A stretch of DNA of 64,000 bases. It comes from Yponomeuta sedellus (lineage: Eukaryota; Arthropoda; Insecta; Lepidoptera; Yponomeutidae). Positions 1 through 11,312 of this stretch are shown here, one piece after another (the first letter of the stretch is position 1; each line of letters begins with the position of its first letter). A program made the translations under genes and the position numbers. The DNA lies in contig OW203726.1 in the NCBI GenBank assembly GCA_934045075.1, positions 930,001-994,000 on the forward strand. Direction: 5' to 3'. Under the pieces are notes generated by a model that searched no databases, was not told where the DNA came from, and saw nothing but the letters and a program-made list of their open reading frames with translations.

Positions 1-117
1 ATTAGAGCATTTCTAAATCAAATAAATCTAGACATTATAATGTCGTTTACATGCATTATCTTTCTATAAATTCAAATTATCATTTAGCTGAAATAAATAA
101 AATACTGTTTAGTTATT

Positions 118-426
118 TTATGATATATTTGCTGTATGTAATGACTCCCAACAAGGTACAAAGCACAACGGCACCTCACAAATTTTACACTCATAGTTGG
201 TCCTTACTTCTTTCGCTCTAGTGCTGCAAAAAAGGCATCTTCTATATGTTCCTTTCTTACCATAGTGTTCACTAGGCATTGACAGGCGGATTTCATCAGA
301 ATCAATATCCATTTCTAAGTCAGTATCGCTGAAACGAAACTGTTCAATATCCTCATCTTCTGAAGACTCCAGTGCTTCCAACTGCCTCGGAATTTCATCG
401 TCGTGCAATACCACTCTTCGAGACAT
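118..426 (-). pseudogene. piggyBac transposase, internally deleted
   Basis: A 102-residue ORF from the ATG at 424-426 (start MSRRVV) to the TAA at 118-120. The first half is acidic (runs of E, D and S near residues 20-45), as in the N-terminal region of piggyBac transposases. The last ~40 residues carry the cysteine-rich C-terminal domain: RRCLFC, then YECKICEVPLC, then a final C and H, the CxxC pattern that binds zinc and terminal DNA repeats in this family. The roughly 450 residues of the DDD catalytic core between them are missing, yet the two ends are joined in frame. A longer reading from 501 adds an unrelated upstream stretch and is less likely. No terminal inverted repeats were recognised. 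It cannot be a transposase; a deletion derivative is most likely, a DNA-binding domesticated remnant is possible. Confidence 0.7.
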
Positions 427-1289
427 TTTACAATCTGAAAATGATAATAATAGTACATAAATCACAATTCCACCATATGGCTGGTAGCAAAATACGGCCA
501 CCTAATCGGACCATGGGAGCATATCTTCCACATAGTTCAAAGACCCAGCATCACTTCAATTTACGTTTATTCGTTAAAATTTATATACGAATACAAAAAC
601 ATACTCAAAAACTATAACAAATAAAAAAATTCACGACTTCCCTTTTGTTTTTCTCACAAAAAAAACAAATTCTTTCGCACAAACGGGGGAAAAAAGCGAA
701 AAAAACCGGCGAAGCTAAACGACTGTCAACTGTCACCTGAACAATACCTTGTGTCACTTTGTTTTTTTTTTATCGTTCGGAAATGTATCGACATTTATTT
801 TCTATGATATATTGTGGTAATTATGTAGCCACGTTTGTTAAAAAAATAAAAATGAATGTGGGAGCTATACTCCCACGGTTTGATTAAGGGATAAACAAAT
901 AGAGTAAACAAGTGACTTTACGGTATCCAAGAGAAGACACTACAGAAACGTGACTTACGCACTTTGCTCAGCAAGGAATATTCAGCAAGCCACATCCTGG
1001 CGCAATAATAATTTGGAAATGAAAACAGATGTTCGCTTTCACGAGGGTAAATAGTGCGGTAATATCTCGTATTTATTCCGGCGCGGTCGCTGGCCCGTTT
1101 ATTTAGCTCGTTTTAGCCACTTTATGGAAATTAGTAGCCAATCTCCTACTAAAATATTATAAATTTGGGAAAGTTTGTGAACATGTCTGGATGTTTGTTA
1201 CTAAGTCAAGCAATAAAAGCTGAACGTATTTACATGAAACTTAGTGCACAGATAGACAAATATCATAGATCATTGACCAATTGTATTGA
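427..1289. other. non-coding, AT-rich flank
   Basis: No credible gene. A perfect 7-bp hairpin (GTGGGAG, loop CTATA, CTCCCAC) lies at 858-876. The rest shows no recognised repeat. Confidence 0.4.
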
Positions 1290-1420
1290 TTTATACCTTT
1301 ATAATAATCTTGTATATTTGTACATCTAATTCCTTCTCCAATATATTAGTCCAGTCCTTCCAAAGGTTGTCTGGAAGAGATTACTTTTAGTGATAAAATC
1401 GCCGTCTGTACTATTATATA
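1290..1420 (+). repeat. LINE 3'-UTR-type fragment
   Basis: The stretch with CAATATATTAGTCCAGTCC, GTCTGGAAGAGAT and a TTAGTGATAAAATCGCC-like motif recurs, diverged, at 5195-5345 (same strand) and, on the other strand, at 26715-26800 and 28725-28870. It is the 3' untranslated tail of a LINE-like element. The family name is not certain. Confidence 0.5.
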
Positions 1421-1421
1421 T

Positions 1422-2043
<622 letters not shown>

Positions 2044-2050
2044 CCCGCCC

Positions 2051-2246
2051 AATGGCAGTCGCTAAGCCATGTCACAGGCCTTATGGGCGGCTTGATAACT
2101 TTTGACAGTAAGGCCCGCCACTGTCTTACAAACCTCCACCAACCCGGACTTGGCCCCCGTGGTGGAGTTAATGGCCTTACCTTCCTGCAATGCAGGAAGA
2201 GACCCGTGCCTCAGCAGTGGGGACATACAGGGTTGAAATCGATTTA
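2051..2246 (+). repeat. 5S-like SINE, 5'-truncated copy
   Basis: Contains the body and tail of the family found full length elsewhere: GCTAAGCCATGTCACAGGCC, then the ACTGTCTTACAA motif, GGACTTGGCCCCCGTGGTGG, and the tail ending GTGGGGACATACAGGG. The 5S-like promoter head is missing, replaced by the TGCC array. Confidence 0.8.
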
Positions 2247-2489
2247 ACAGATAAAAGTAGTAAAAAGGACGGCTGAATTCATAAAAACACCAAAGTTGGA
2301 GTATTTTAGTCGTATCGTGCTTTTATAAATATCACCTTTCGTTTGAGAGGCACGTAGTGGCAGTTCAGATAATCTGATCGTCTTTCCCCTTACCGTGACC
2401 ACAGCCAAGACTGTATAATATGACTCTGAGGAGTGTTTTAAGGAATTTTGTTTTGTAAATAAGGTCGTTAAAATGAAATTAATGAAATA

Positions 2490-2565
2490 AAATCAGTTTT
2501 AGTTCAATGTAAAGAATTTACTTTCTGTTTGCTGAATGTCAATGTCCAATGTAAAATGTAAGTTT
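2490..2565 (-). repeat. fragment of CR1-group LINE 3' UTR
   Basis: AAAGAATTTACTTTCTGTTTG and GCTGAATGTCAATG match, with few changes, the 3' UTR of the full CR1-group LINE at 40970-41020 on the same strand, so this is a 3' remnant of that family. Confidence 0.65.
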
Positions 2566-2844
2566 TTGATACAGAAAAAATATTTTATATTCGTATCGAA
2601 AACTAAGCTTGTAAAAAGTTGCACGTTCGCGTAATCATGTTTTAAGAAGCTCTATTTTTCTAAGTTGGTTAAAAAATTTTTGATTTTTAATATTACCTAA
2701 TTTATAGTTGCGTTAAATATTAAATCCTACTTAAGAATTATCTGTCATTTTATAGAGCAAAGTCTTTTGTTCTGTTTTACCGCAGAAATGTAAGCACCAG
2801 ATATTAAAACTCAAGTTAAGAAACTTGAGGTTAAATACCTGGCA

Positions 2845-2935
2845 CTGACTGAAAATCAGCGCTGGAGGCATATCAGTGAGTCAGTCGCCATTTATAGCAG
2901 CAGTGGCACGCAGTGAACTTTCGTTTACCTCCCTT
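2845..2935 (+). repeat. dispersed repeat, ACTGAAAATCAGCGCTG family
   Basis: The motif TGACTGAAAATCAGCGCTGG followed by GAGTCAGTCGCC and AGCAGCAG recurs at 28035-28110, 35625-35690 (inverted) and 37785-37870. Short and repeated; class not determined. Confidence 0.5.
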
Positions 2936-2939
2936 TTTT

Positions 2940-3150
2940 AGAGCGGTGGTAGCGGAGCGGTGTAGAACGCCGGCCTCTCAATCGGGGGGTCGTGGGTTCA
3001 AACCCCGGCATGTACCAATGACTTTCTTTGCTAAGTTACGAACATATGGGATATTATAGTAGCAATACCACACCACTCGCTGAAGGAAACCATCGTAAGG
3101 AAACCCTAGTGTCTGAAGTGTTAACGTATCTCGGCGCTTGCTACGTACAA
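2940..3150 (+). repeat. tRNA-derived SINE, 'GCGGTGGTAGCGGAGCGG' family
   Basis: The head has tRNA-like B-box sequence GGTCGTGGGTTCAAACCCC, followed by a body (GTAGCAATACCACACCACTC, GGAAACCATCGTAAGG) shared with copies at 15400-15620, 30640-30970 and 36925-37320 (all inverted). A pol III SINE by structure. Confidence 0.7.
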
Positions 3151-3164
3151 TTTTTTTCAACATT

Positions 3165-3360
3165 TACATACTGGCACATACATTGTTTCTGGCCCCACAC
3201 TAGGATACCCTGTACCGTGGTAACCAGAAACAGCGACATCACAAACATGTAAACATCCAAGACCTGGGGTTTTTTTTTCGTCCTCAGCCGGGGATCGAAC
3301 CCGGGACCTCTCGTTAGGTAGGCAAATGCGCTACCGCCTTCTCGGAGGTCGTGGCCCAAC
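3165..3360 (-). repeat. tRNA-derived SINE, 'GCCCCACACTAGG' family
   Basis: Reads CATTGTTTCTGGCCCCACAC ... CATCCAAGACCTGGG, then an antisense tRNA-like head (CGAACCCGGGACCTC ... GCGCTACCGCC ... GAGGTC). Other copies are at 21225-21430, 24500-24715, 49550-49640 and 55125-55335. Confidence 0.75.
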
Positions 3361-3540
3361 TACGAGACTCAGTGCGGAAATATGAGGTCTAACTAACTAC
3401 TTCCTCCAATTTTTAATGCTATATTTTATTTAATAAAATGTTATTATAAGTGAGGCTGTGCGTATGTGTAAAGTATTTTTTATCTCTGTACCTATATTTA
3501 GTTTTATATAAATTTTATTTATTATTTGTATTAATTATTT

Positions 3541-3780
3541 TTATAGCATGTAGTATTCACTATTAAGATAAATGGGAGCAGACTGCAAATCAACGCCGTC
3601 ATAATACCACCAAGCATTATGCACCGCACATGCTGAGCTTGCATCTCTTTGTTTGCCAAACTGTCTTTTAAATGTTAAACATCCTGTATTTTTATACGTT
3701 TCTACAATCAAATCCCTGAAGATATATTGAGTTTGACTGAAACGCGGTCCAAAAAATGTGTAAAGTACACTTTGTGCCAA
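3541..3780 (-). CDS. unidentified ORF, possible terminal exon
   Basis: A 79-residue minus-strand ORF ending TAA at 3541. The distal part contains two cysteines and an aromatic cluster (SACAVHNAWWYYDG) with amino-acid composition better than random AT-rich ORFs. A splice acceptor-like GCGTTTCAG precedes the better-looking part, so it could be the last exon of a gene or an old exon remnant. I do not recognise the family, and no other exon was found nearby. Confidence 0.2.
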   Translation of the reverse strand: MAQSVLYTFFGPRFSQTQYIFRDLIVETYKNTGCLTFKRQFGKQRDASSACAVHNAWWYYDGVDLQSAPIYLNSEYYML

Positions 3781-4007
3781 AAGAGCTACTATAATATTAA
3801 GGATTATTTAGATGACAATGATGTCTGGAATTCAAGCATTTAAAATGCATGACTTTTTAAATCTGCGCTACTTTGAATAAAACCTTATTTATTTCATTTC
3901 TATTCTTGTATTTTGTTAATTGTCGGACACAAAAAACTGATATCTATCTTTCATAAGTTTGTTTTGTTACTGTGGCGTGTATAATGTTTCTATAACAAAT
4001 GATTTTT

Positions 4008-4193
4008 AAAAACCTATTTAGAGGCTAAAAATTCCACCCATGCCGGGATTCGAACCCGCGACCTCTGGCTATCCGTGCCAGCGCTCTATCCAACTGAGCA
4101 AATAGGCGACTTACCAGCATCAGTGAAATTTCGAATCTATTTACACTATTCTCTGTATTACGTACAGATTTTTGAATAATTTAAATGATGTTT
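4008..4193 (-). repeat. tRNA-like SINE (fold-back family), single copy
   Basis: Reads the end module (AACCTATTTAGAGGCTAAAA), an antisense tRNA-like segment with B box (GGGATTCGAACCCGCGACC), and the leader ending at the TTACGTACAG motif. Flanked by an 11-bp direct repeat AAATGATTTTT at 3997-4007 and 4194-4204, a likely target-site duplication. Confidence 0.75.
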
Positions 4194-4934
4194 AAATGAT
4201 TTTTCTTCTTCTGCTTCAAAAAGACGTTGGAAAAACAGAAATTATCACACAAAAACCATATTTTCCTACGCCTTCGCCGACAAAGCAAACAAGAGAAATG
4301 TTTTCGTTCAAAAGTTCAAACAAACAAGTACCAGTATTTTAAAAGTCAGCGTTCGGTTTAGTTCCACTTCCTCTTCATCATTGCTTCATATCGGTATCTT
4401 TCCCTTGCTCTTTCCTTCAGGGTCTTATTCCGTAACTCCGTTCAACCAAGAACAATATCTTTATTCAAAATTCAAAGGAACGTCCCAAAGAATCGTGCGC
4501 TTTCACCAGGACTATATTATCCTGAATCGCCCCCCTACACTTACTCCAAGTTCTCTTTGCCTCAGCTTCCTTTTTAGAACTGTGAATTGTCTCGCTATAT
4601 CTTTTAAAGTCAACCCGCACATTTATGCTAAATCGGGCTCTATTACAGGTGATTCAAAGTCGATTTTCCCGCCTTAGCCGAGCTGAAACGGCTGCGTCGA
4701 AACGGCAATTTTACATTTGAAAATAAAAATGTCTCTCGGTAGTATGTAAAGCGCAATGAATGGCAAATGCAGACACGGATTATTTTACAGCGTAAGATAT
4801 TTTTGCACTACGCGCCTCTGAATGTGAAATATCTCCGAGCTGTGAGCACACTTTTTAAAAACGGCGTTAAATTTAAATGCTCCCTGCATAAAGTAAACGT
4901 TTTAATGAAAAAGTCTAATATAGTTTCGTATATC

Positions 4935-5155
4935 GATATCAACTCTTTGTATGTCCCCACTGCTGGGGCACGGGTCTCGAACTGTATCGCAGGAAGGTTA
5001 GGCCATACTCCATCACGGGGGCCAAGTCCGGGTTTCGTATCATCATCATCATCAATCCATTGTGTCCCTACCGAGGGGCACAGGTCTCTTCCCTAAGGAA
5101 GGTATAGCTAGGCCATACTCCACCATGGGGGCCAAGTCCGGATTGGTGGAGTTGG
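4935..5155 (-). repeat. 5S-like SINE, two tail fragments
   Basis: Two partial tails in tandem, each with GTATGTCCCCACTGCTGGGG-type or TGTGTCCCTACCGAGGGGCA start and a CCACCATGGGGGCCAAGTCC block, separated by (ATC)n. Confidence 0.7.
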
Positions 5156-5194
5156 GTTTCGTATATATCTGAAATAATTGCTTTGTTGATGTTC

Positions 5195-5345
5195 AACAAC
5201 TTCCCCAATGTATAGATCTAGTCCATCCAAAGGTCTGGAAGAGATCATTTTTACTGATGAGGCCAGCGTCTGCACTCTTAGGTTGAGAAATATCTATGTA
5301 CTTCTCTTGTTTATTTGCAATAAATTGTTCTCTATCTATCTATTT
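5195..5345 (+). repeat. LINE 3'-UTR-type fragment
   Basis: Same family as 1290-1420: CCCCAATGTATAGATCTAGT, GGTCTGGAAGAGATC, and a terminal CTATCTATCTATTT microsatellite tail. Confidence 0.5.
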
Positions 5346-5815
5346 ATCGTTATTAAACTTATCTTAGTCGACGAGCCGTAAAATAATAAAAAAATACCAC
5401 CAAAAACGTAATAGGAATTAAAATATGAATTTGAAACCACTCGCGTGAATAGGGAATGCAAAGTTCCGGCGGTAAATAACACCTTAACTCCTCCCGAGGT
5501 TATCTTTACCCTCGACGTAAACGAAAGAAGCGTTATTAAAGAAGTAACGTAAATTTTATTTCTTTATATTCTTACAAAATTTAGGAATTGTAGCGCCCCA
5601 GGGGAGGCAACTCAGATGTGCCTTTGAATCGTGAATGGCCGAATAAACATGACATTAATGGGATATCGTTTTTTAAGCCCAAGGTCGTTTACTTTTATTT
5701 TTGCCGTTATTTTTAACTTGATATCAAATGGCAAAATTCCCGTATTCGTTTCCCGGATTAACTGGAAAATTCTTACGAATGCACCATTGATAAACAGCGA
5801 TTGTATTTTGCAGTT

Positions 5816-7135
5816 TTTTTTTTTTTATTTTGGTCTAGGTAACTGCCACCATTCACTACGTGGCAACCTTTAAGTCTAATTTGGATAAAATGGAAAACAA
5901 ATTAAGTCAATAAATTTGAATAAAATGTAAAATAAATTAAGTCAATAGATTATGATTAAAATGTTAGGTCAATAAATTGTGATAAAAAGTTTAAAATGAA
6001 CATTATATGAAATTGGTAAAATTAAAATAGTGATAGGTTAAAACTTAAATAGGTTTTTACAATATAATATATTTTGCAATGCGGGTGTCAATGTTAAAAA
6101 AAAAACTTTGAATTAATATTATCTAATATGTCTTAGTCTAATGGGTTTATTCTTTTTTTTCTGTCCTATGTTTTTTTTTTCTGTATTCGATTTTTTTTTT
6201 CTTTTTTTAATTTCTCTTTTAAATTTAAACCCATTTACACTTGAGGCGACATTTATGAAAATAAAATAAAGTAAAAGCCTAAAATAAAGTAGATTAAATT
6301 AAGGTTTAAAATAAAATGTACAATGTCGTGTTAACCCCGACGCCTAATCTCTGTTTACTCCGTCGAGTAGTCACAAGCAAGGCGCCGGGGTACAATAGAA
6401 GTTATTAAAATTTAAATTATTATGATGATTCTTAAAATATAATTACACAAGCTAAAATATTTATTAATGTCCTGATTAGGAGCATTTGTCTCGCCCGGGC
6501 TAAGACCGGCCCCCATTCGCCCTCGCGGCCGCGCGCGTCACCCCCAGGGCGAAGCAAGGAAGGCCTCTCGACTCTTGGAGTCGGCCATAAAGGCGGCGAA
6601 CGCCTCGCACCTCACCGCTCTTCCCAGGCGTATCTCGCAATCAGCCCTAGCAGCTCCAAAACGGGGGCACTCCTCCAGCAGGTGCTCCAGCGTTTCGGGA
6701 GTCTCGTCATCACAGATGCAGGACGGACTCCCCGCGAGCTTGAACCTGTGGAGGTACTCGTACGCTCGAAAGCCGCCGTGCCCCGTGAGGAGCTGCGCCT
6801 TGGCATTGCACATCGTGAATTTGCCAAGGACTTTGTGGGCCGATGCGACGTCCTGGAAGAACAGCGAGGTGACGCGGCCTGTGGCAGACTCGCTGTAGCG
6901 GGTCTGCCACTTTGCCACTGTCTCCCGTCTCACCTGCAGTTTTGCGTGTGAGACGGGATACAGGTCATAGGCTGCCGCGTCTTTGCGGGACAACGCCGCC
7001 CTCTTGGCCAACTCATCCGCGCGTTCGTTGCCGGGGATCCCGACGTGGGCCTTGATCCAGTAAAACCGGATCAGGCCCCCGTTTTTCTGGATGTCCGCCA
7101 GCTGGCCGTGAATCTTCACGGCCAGCGGGTGTGTG
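5816..7135 (-). mobile_element. R1-clade non-LTR retrotransposon, 5'-truncated
   Basis: A poly(A)-ended LINE fragment on the minus strand. Its poly(T) on the plus strand starts at 5814-5827 and its truncated 5' end is at 7135. A perfect 13-bp duplication GTATTTTGCAGTT occurs at 5803-5815 and 7136-7148, so the insertion is exactly delimited. About 700 bp of AT-rich 3' UTR separate the coding end (6538) from the tail. The same 3' UTR recurs in opposite orientation at 24890-25262. Confidence 0.88.
6538..7135 (-). pseudogene. R1-clade ORF2 C-terminus (RNase H and zinc finger)
   Basis: Open frame of about 198 residues at the 3' end of a LINE ORF2; the stop codon is at 6538-6540. The first part shows the end of an RNase H domain (WIKAHVGIPGNERADELAK, with the conserved H, GNE and AD). 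It is followed by an R1-type C-terminal region, LLTGHGGFRAY, and a C-x-C-x9-H-x4-C finger ending HLLEECP. An ORF2-encoded RNase H is known from several LINE clades. Reverse transcriptase and endonuclease are absent because the copy is 5'-truncated, so it is inactive. The frame stays open to the truncation point, so the copy is not very old. Confidence 0.85.
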
Positions 7136-7148
7136 GTATTTTGCAGTT

Positions 7149-7755
7149 ATTCACCGCCGTTTTAATATATTGATCACGGATCGATGTATTAAAATCTTAT
7201 TAGCGTGCATGAGGACTTGGGAGTTATGGAACACATCTAGAACGTCGTTAATTAAAATTATGAACAGAAAATGTCCAAAATAAGAACCTTGTCTTGCCAG
7301 ATGATAATTATGTGGAGACAAGTGAGGCCCGTATTGGCCGTTGAGGCGGAAAAGTTCTAACATGGCGACCGCAGACGTGGTTAGGCCCTCCAGCAGATGG
7401 TCTGACGACATGGTTACGGTGGCGGGGAGTCGCTATATGCAGACGGCACAAGACTGTGCTCTTAGCTTGGAAATGAGAGAATCATATGTCTGTCAGTGGG
7501 CATCAAAGTAACAGTTTCGTATGTAGAATATAGCTTAAAACTACTTTGAAATTTCCAAGTCCTCTCGTTTTCAGGTTAAGCAGAATGATATATCATACAC
7601 TTTCAAATGATTAATAAAACTCCAGGTATACAACATCGATCTGGCTTATAAAAGGCTCGGTTAGAAAGTGTGCTGGGCGCTGGTAATCCGAGACTGACAT
7701 TGCAGCATTATAGTATCGTAAAGGACCGTTTAAAATACCATTCATCATAATATTC
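7149..7755. other. no gene seen
   Basis: Unique-looking sequence following the R1 insertion; only short, unconvincing ORFs and no recognised repeat. Confidence 0.35.
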
Positions 7756-8152
7756 TTTTTTTAAATGCACTAACCCTTGAAGTGCTAAGGACAATTTAAA
7801 AAACCTATCTAGAGGCTAAAAATTGCAGCCATGCACGCAATGCACAGTTAGTCAGAGGTCGCGGGTTCGAGTCGGGACTCGGCTAAATGTGCCAGCGCTC
7901 TCCCAACTGACCCAATGGGTGACTACCGGAGTCAGTGGAATTTCGAACCTCTTTACAATACTCTCTGTTTTGTTCAATTTGTCCTTAGCACGGGTTAGTG
8001 CATTAAAAATAAAAATAGTATAATACTCTCTGTATTATGTACAGGCAACAACATCTGGCTGTTGCAACAACATTTGCATCACTTGCAGCCCCGAGTATCT
8101 ACTTTTGCGTATACCGGCATGGGTGGAATTTTTAGCCTCTAAATAGGTTCTT
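7756..8152. repeat. tRNA-like fold-back SINE, composite copy
   Basis: Starts with the outer tail module (GCACTAACCC ... GTGCTAAGG) and end module in one orientation, holds a degenerate tRNA-like part near 7850-7930, the outer module inverted at 7975-8020, and ends with the end module inverted (TTTTTAGCCTCTAAATAGGT). Confidence 0.65.
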
Positions 8153-8587
8153 TTCATTTATCAATTCAAAAGGTACGCGAGACGCGTTCGCTCAGCTGCT
8201 GTGGCTCGTGGTTATATTGGTGATGTACCCGAACGTTAGGAATATTCCCGCGCACGGTACGTAAATAGCTCTGCCTACCTGTCTGGTTGAATTGTATGTG
8301 TTTGTGTGCATATAATGTGTGTACTTTCATTGTAGATATTAAAATTTCACCCAAACGTCGTGTCAAGTATCAAAGCAAAAGCGGGACTTTATCTTCAGTC
8401 TACAGTATATTTCACGGCAATATCTGGTTTTGACTTGCGGTTTCAAAATGCACCGCTTTCAAAATTGAATCCATTTGGTGAAATACTTGTATCGGAAGGT
8501 AAAGGCAATGTTTGCTACAAAAGCATTGTGTATCGATGTTCACAAGTATATTTTTTATTACAAACAACGATAAACTTATTCTTTTTA

Positions 8588-8792
8588 ATGCACTTACCCG
8601 TGCTAAGGACACTTTTAAAAACCTATTTAGAGGCTAATACACAGAATATTGTAGAGGTTCAAAATTTCACTGATGTCGGTGATTCGCCCATTAGCTCAGT
8701 TGGAAAGAGCGCTGGCACGGATAGCCAGAGGTCGCGGGTTTGAATCCCGGCACGGGTGGAATTTAAAGCCCCTGAGTAGGTTTTTAAAACGA
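8588..8792 (+). repeat. tRNA-like fold-back SINE
   Basis: Left edge has the outer and end modules inverted; then the leader, then a tRNA-like segment at about 8685-8759 with A box TTAGCTCAGTTGG and B box GGGTTTGAATCCC, then a diverged end module. The acceptor-like ends pair over 7 bp. The anticodon loop reads ACGGATA, with C instead of U at position 33, so this is a tRNA-like sequence rather than a tRNA gene. Confidence 0.75.
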
Positions 8793-9324
8793 TGAATTTT
8801 TAAAGGTACCTTAAAAAATTAAGCCCAAACAAAACCATTAAGAACTTTAACGAGCCCACTGAGTCTAACAAAAGAATAACCGATAACTAGGTTTTAGGAG
8901 ACAAAAGAACTCCTTTGTACACGTCTTGGGTCCGCAGGGACTTACTCCAGAGCTTTTGAGGGCATCTATACTTTAGTTAGATATTGTTGGCACCAAGCTT
9001 TGGCGCAGAATGCATGACCATCGCCAACGTCAGTGTTAAGGCCGCAGGTCTTCTTGATTATAATGAAATGCAAGAATTTCCTACTTTGGCTTTAATTAGC
9101 AAATAAAATATAATAAATCGAATTCAGTTGCGAGTCTTTACAAACACCAGTTCTTTTTTCGAAAGTCTGTCTCGTTAACACTTTATTTTTAATTTAGCAC
9201 TTTCAGCAACTTAAGTAGTTCCCGTTCATGGAGGCGTTAACATCATTATTCCACCTCCGACGAGCAGGCCGCGTTGTATGATAATCATACACAACGTCAA
9301 ATTATCAAAGTCATTTTAATTAAA

Positions 9325-9889
9325 AAAGTCAAATTATCACACAATTTGCAAAGATATTATATCTTTAAAAAACCTATTTAGAGGCTAAAAATTTCACCCA
9401 TGCCGGGATTCGAACCCGCAACCTCTGGCTATCCGTGCCAGAGGTTGCGGGTTCGAATCCCGGCAAGGGTGAAAAAAATTTTTAGCCTCTAAATAGGTTA
9501 TACTATTTTTATTTTAATGCACTAACCCGTGCTAAGGAACAAATTTAAAAACCTATTTAATTGGTAGAGCGCTGGCACGGATAGCCAGAGGTTGCGGGTT
9601 CGAATCCCGGCATGGGTGAAAAAAATTTTTAGCCTCTAAATAGGTTATACTATTTTTATTTTAATGCACTAACCCGTGCTAAGGAACAAATTTAAAAACC
9701 TATTTAATTGGTAGAGCGCTGGCACGGATAGCCAGAGGTTGCGGGTTCGAATCCCGGCATGGGTGAAATTTTTAGCCTCTAAATAGGTCTCTAAATAGGT
9801 TTTTTAAATTTGTCCTTAGCACGGGTTAGTGCATTAAAAATAAAAAAAAGTATATTATATCTTTGCATATTGTGTGATAATTTGACTTT
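9325..9889. repeat. 67-bp palindrome split by a tRNA-like SINE array
   Basis: The insertion 9367-9851 is flanked by a 13-bp direct repeat ATATTATATCTTT (9354-9366, 9852-9864). Removing one copy and the insert restores a near-perfect 67-bp palindrome (AAAGTCAAATTATCACACAA ... TTGTGTGATAATTTGACTTT). The insert begins with a hairpin turning on the tRNA anticodon loop, followed by two direct 147-bp units starting at 9541 and 9688. Only the right end has the outer module and A-rich tail. Confidence 0.8.
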
Positions 9890-9984
9890 GTTATTTTCAG
9901 TTATTGAATTGTGTGTGGCTTCTGATTATTTTTGACACATTTAAGGCTGTTCTAATACTTTTAGATAAATTTAAGACAGGTAGT

Positions 9985-10085
9985 TGAATTTGACCATCTT
10001 TTCCTAAATCATGAGTGTAATACATTAGAGGTAGTTAGTGCGTTTACCCACCTAACAAGATCCCATGCATGCAGTAAGCACCATG
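9985..10085 (-). repeat. possible CR1-group 3' UTR fragment
   Basis: TTGACCATCTTTTCCTAAATCAT and the following AACAAGAT..CATGC motifs resemble 41080-41165 in the 3' UTR of the CR1-group LINE. Diverged, so tentative. Confidence 0.35.
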
Positions 10086-10504
10086 AATAGTACAAACTAA
10101 CCTAACTAACGGCAACGTTTCCTTGATTCCCATTCTAGGCAATACTGTTGGCAAAAGAATATCCCCGTACATCAGTTTCCCCACATTACTCTTTCCAGAG
10201 CGACAAAAGATGTTACGAAAACAGGTTCCAATTCCTGAAAATTTTAAATTGAATTATGTCATTATTATTATGATACTAGTAGAAACCTGAAACCGGTTAG
10301 GTTTTCCGGGAGTTTTGAAAATAAGCAATTTTATAGATTTCAATGAGCTTTTTCCGATTGCTAATATTGCCATCTCAGATCTTTGTCACTTGCGTCACCA
10401 TATTGGATAAATAGTGTAACAGAAAAAACAGTTTTTGACAATACCTCTATTTTCAAAACTATTGGTGAAAAATCCAGGTTACTTTTTATTTTAGCATCAA
10501 ATGC

Positions 10505-10605
10505 CTATTGTGAAGTGAAATGAAAAAGTTTTATTTAAAGAAGCGTAAAAACTACGGCTTAATGAACGTTACAAGTCAAACCAGGTGTCCATTTCAAAAT
10601 TAATA
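10505..10605 (+). repeat. LINE-tail repeat
   Basis: GAAATGAAAAAGTTTTATT ... GGCTTAATGAACGTTACAA ... GTGTCCATTTCAAAAT recurs inverted at 34755-34862, where it ends in a TTCATTT-type tail. Confidence 0.55.
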
Positions 10606-11054
10606 TCATTCGGAGAAAAAAATAACAAAAAACTCCACTCCATTATGACTCGCATTTCTTTGCTCGTCGACAACTCTCCCACACTCCAGAGTGCAGCCTC
10701 TCCTAAGTCTTCCGGCAGTCAATACACCGCTCCTGTTATGTTTAGATCCAATAAAGTGCCTCTCAGGCCAAGAGCCCTTGGCGGTGAGGCCTCGAGGGCC
10801 CTTTGAGGCTCGCAAAGTACACGCTGTAGTTGGTAATTTTTATACGATGCGCTTGTCTTTTGTTTTACGATGAAGCGCAACGTTTTTGGTGCCATTTTTG
10901 GGAACATTAAGTTTCGCAAGCATTCTTTATATTGCAGTAACGATTCGAAGTAATAATTTTAGGAGAAAATTAAGAGGAACATAATTATGTCAAGGCTACT
11001 GTTGTACTGTCACGTTGTATCCCGGTGAGGTTACGTAAAAGCATAGGTTGTCAT

Positions 11055-11165
11055 ATTTTTGTGTAGCCTATAGGTATAAGTCCAGCAGCAGGGCGCAGGC
11101 CTTCTTTCAGAGAGAGAGAGAGAGAGAGTATCGGCCTAACTATGACTGCGGACTTGCAGAAGGAC
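11055..11165 (+). repeat. SINE fragment, 'TGTAGCCTATA ... (AG)n' family
   Basis: TGTAGCCTATAGGTATAAGT, GGGCGCAGGCCTTC and a GA dinucleotide run. Related pieces lie at 23175-23340, 25640-25800, 40215-40255, 53410-53640 and 54480-54665. Confidence 0.6.
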
Positions 11166-11312
11166 GTAGATACCTATTATAATTTTAGTCTTTGTCATTT
11201 GTACACATTTCCACTTTACCCCAATGTTCTAAACCTATGTTTATTTAATTTACTTGGGTATAGACATTGAATTTACTTAAAATTCAATAGTAAAGACTAA
11301 CACATCCTATTA

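Noticed and set aside
4381..4677. 98-residue plus ORF
   Set aside because: No domain, Ser/Phe-rich low-information composition, no splice or start context.
8685..8759. tRNA gene candidates (also near 9560, 9710, 11635, 21820, 29190)
   Set aside because: They fold like a tRNA, but the anticodon loop has C at position 33, the T stem has a mismatch, and all sit in a dispersed repeat with SINE features and duplications. Treated as SINE heads.
9541..9780. CRISPR-like or satellite array
   Set aside because: Only two 147-bp units, no spacers, eukaryotic context; an internal expansion of one SINE insertion.
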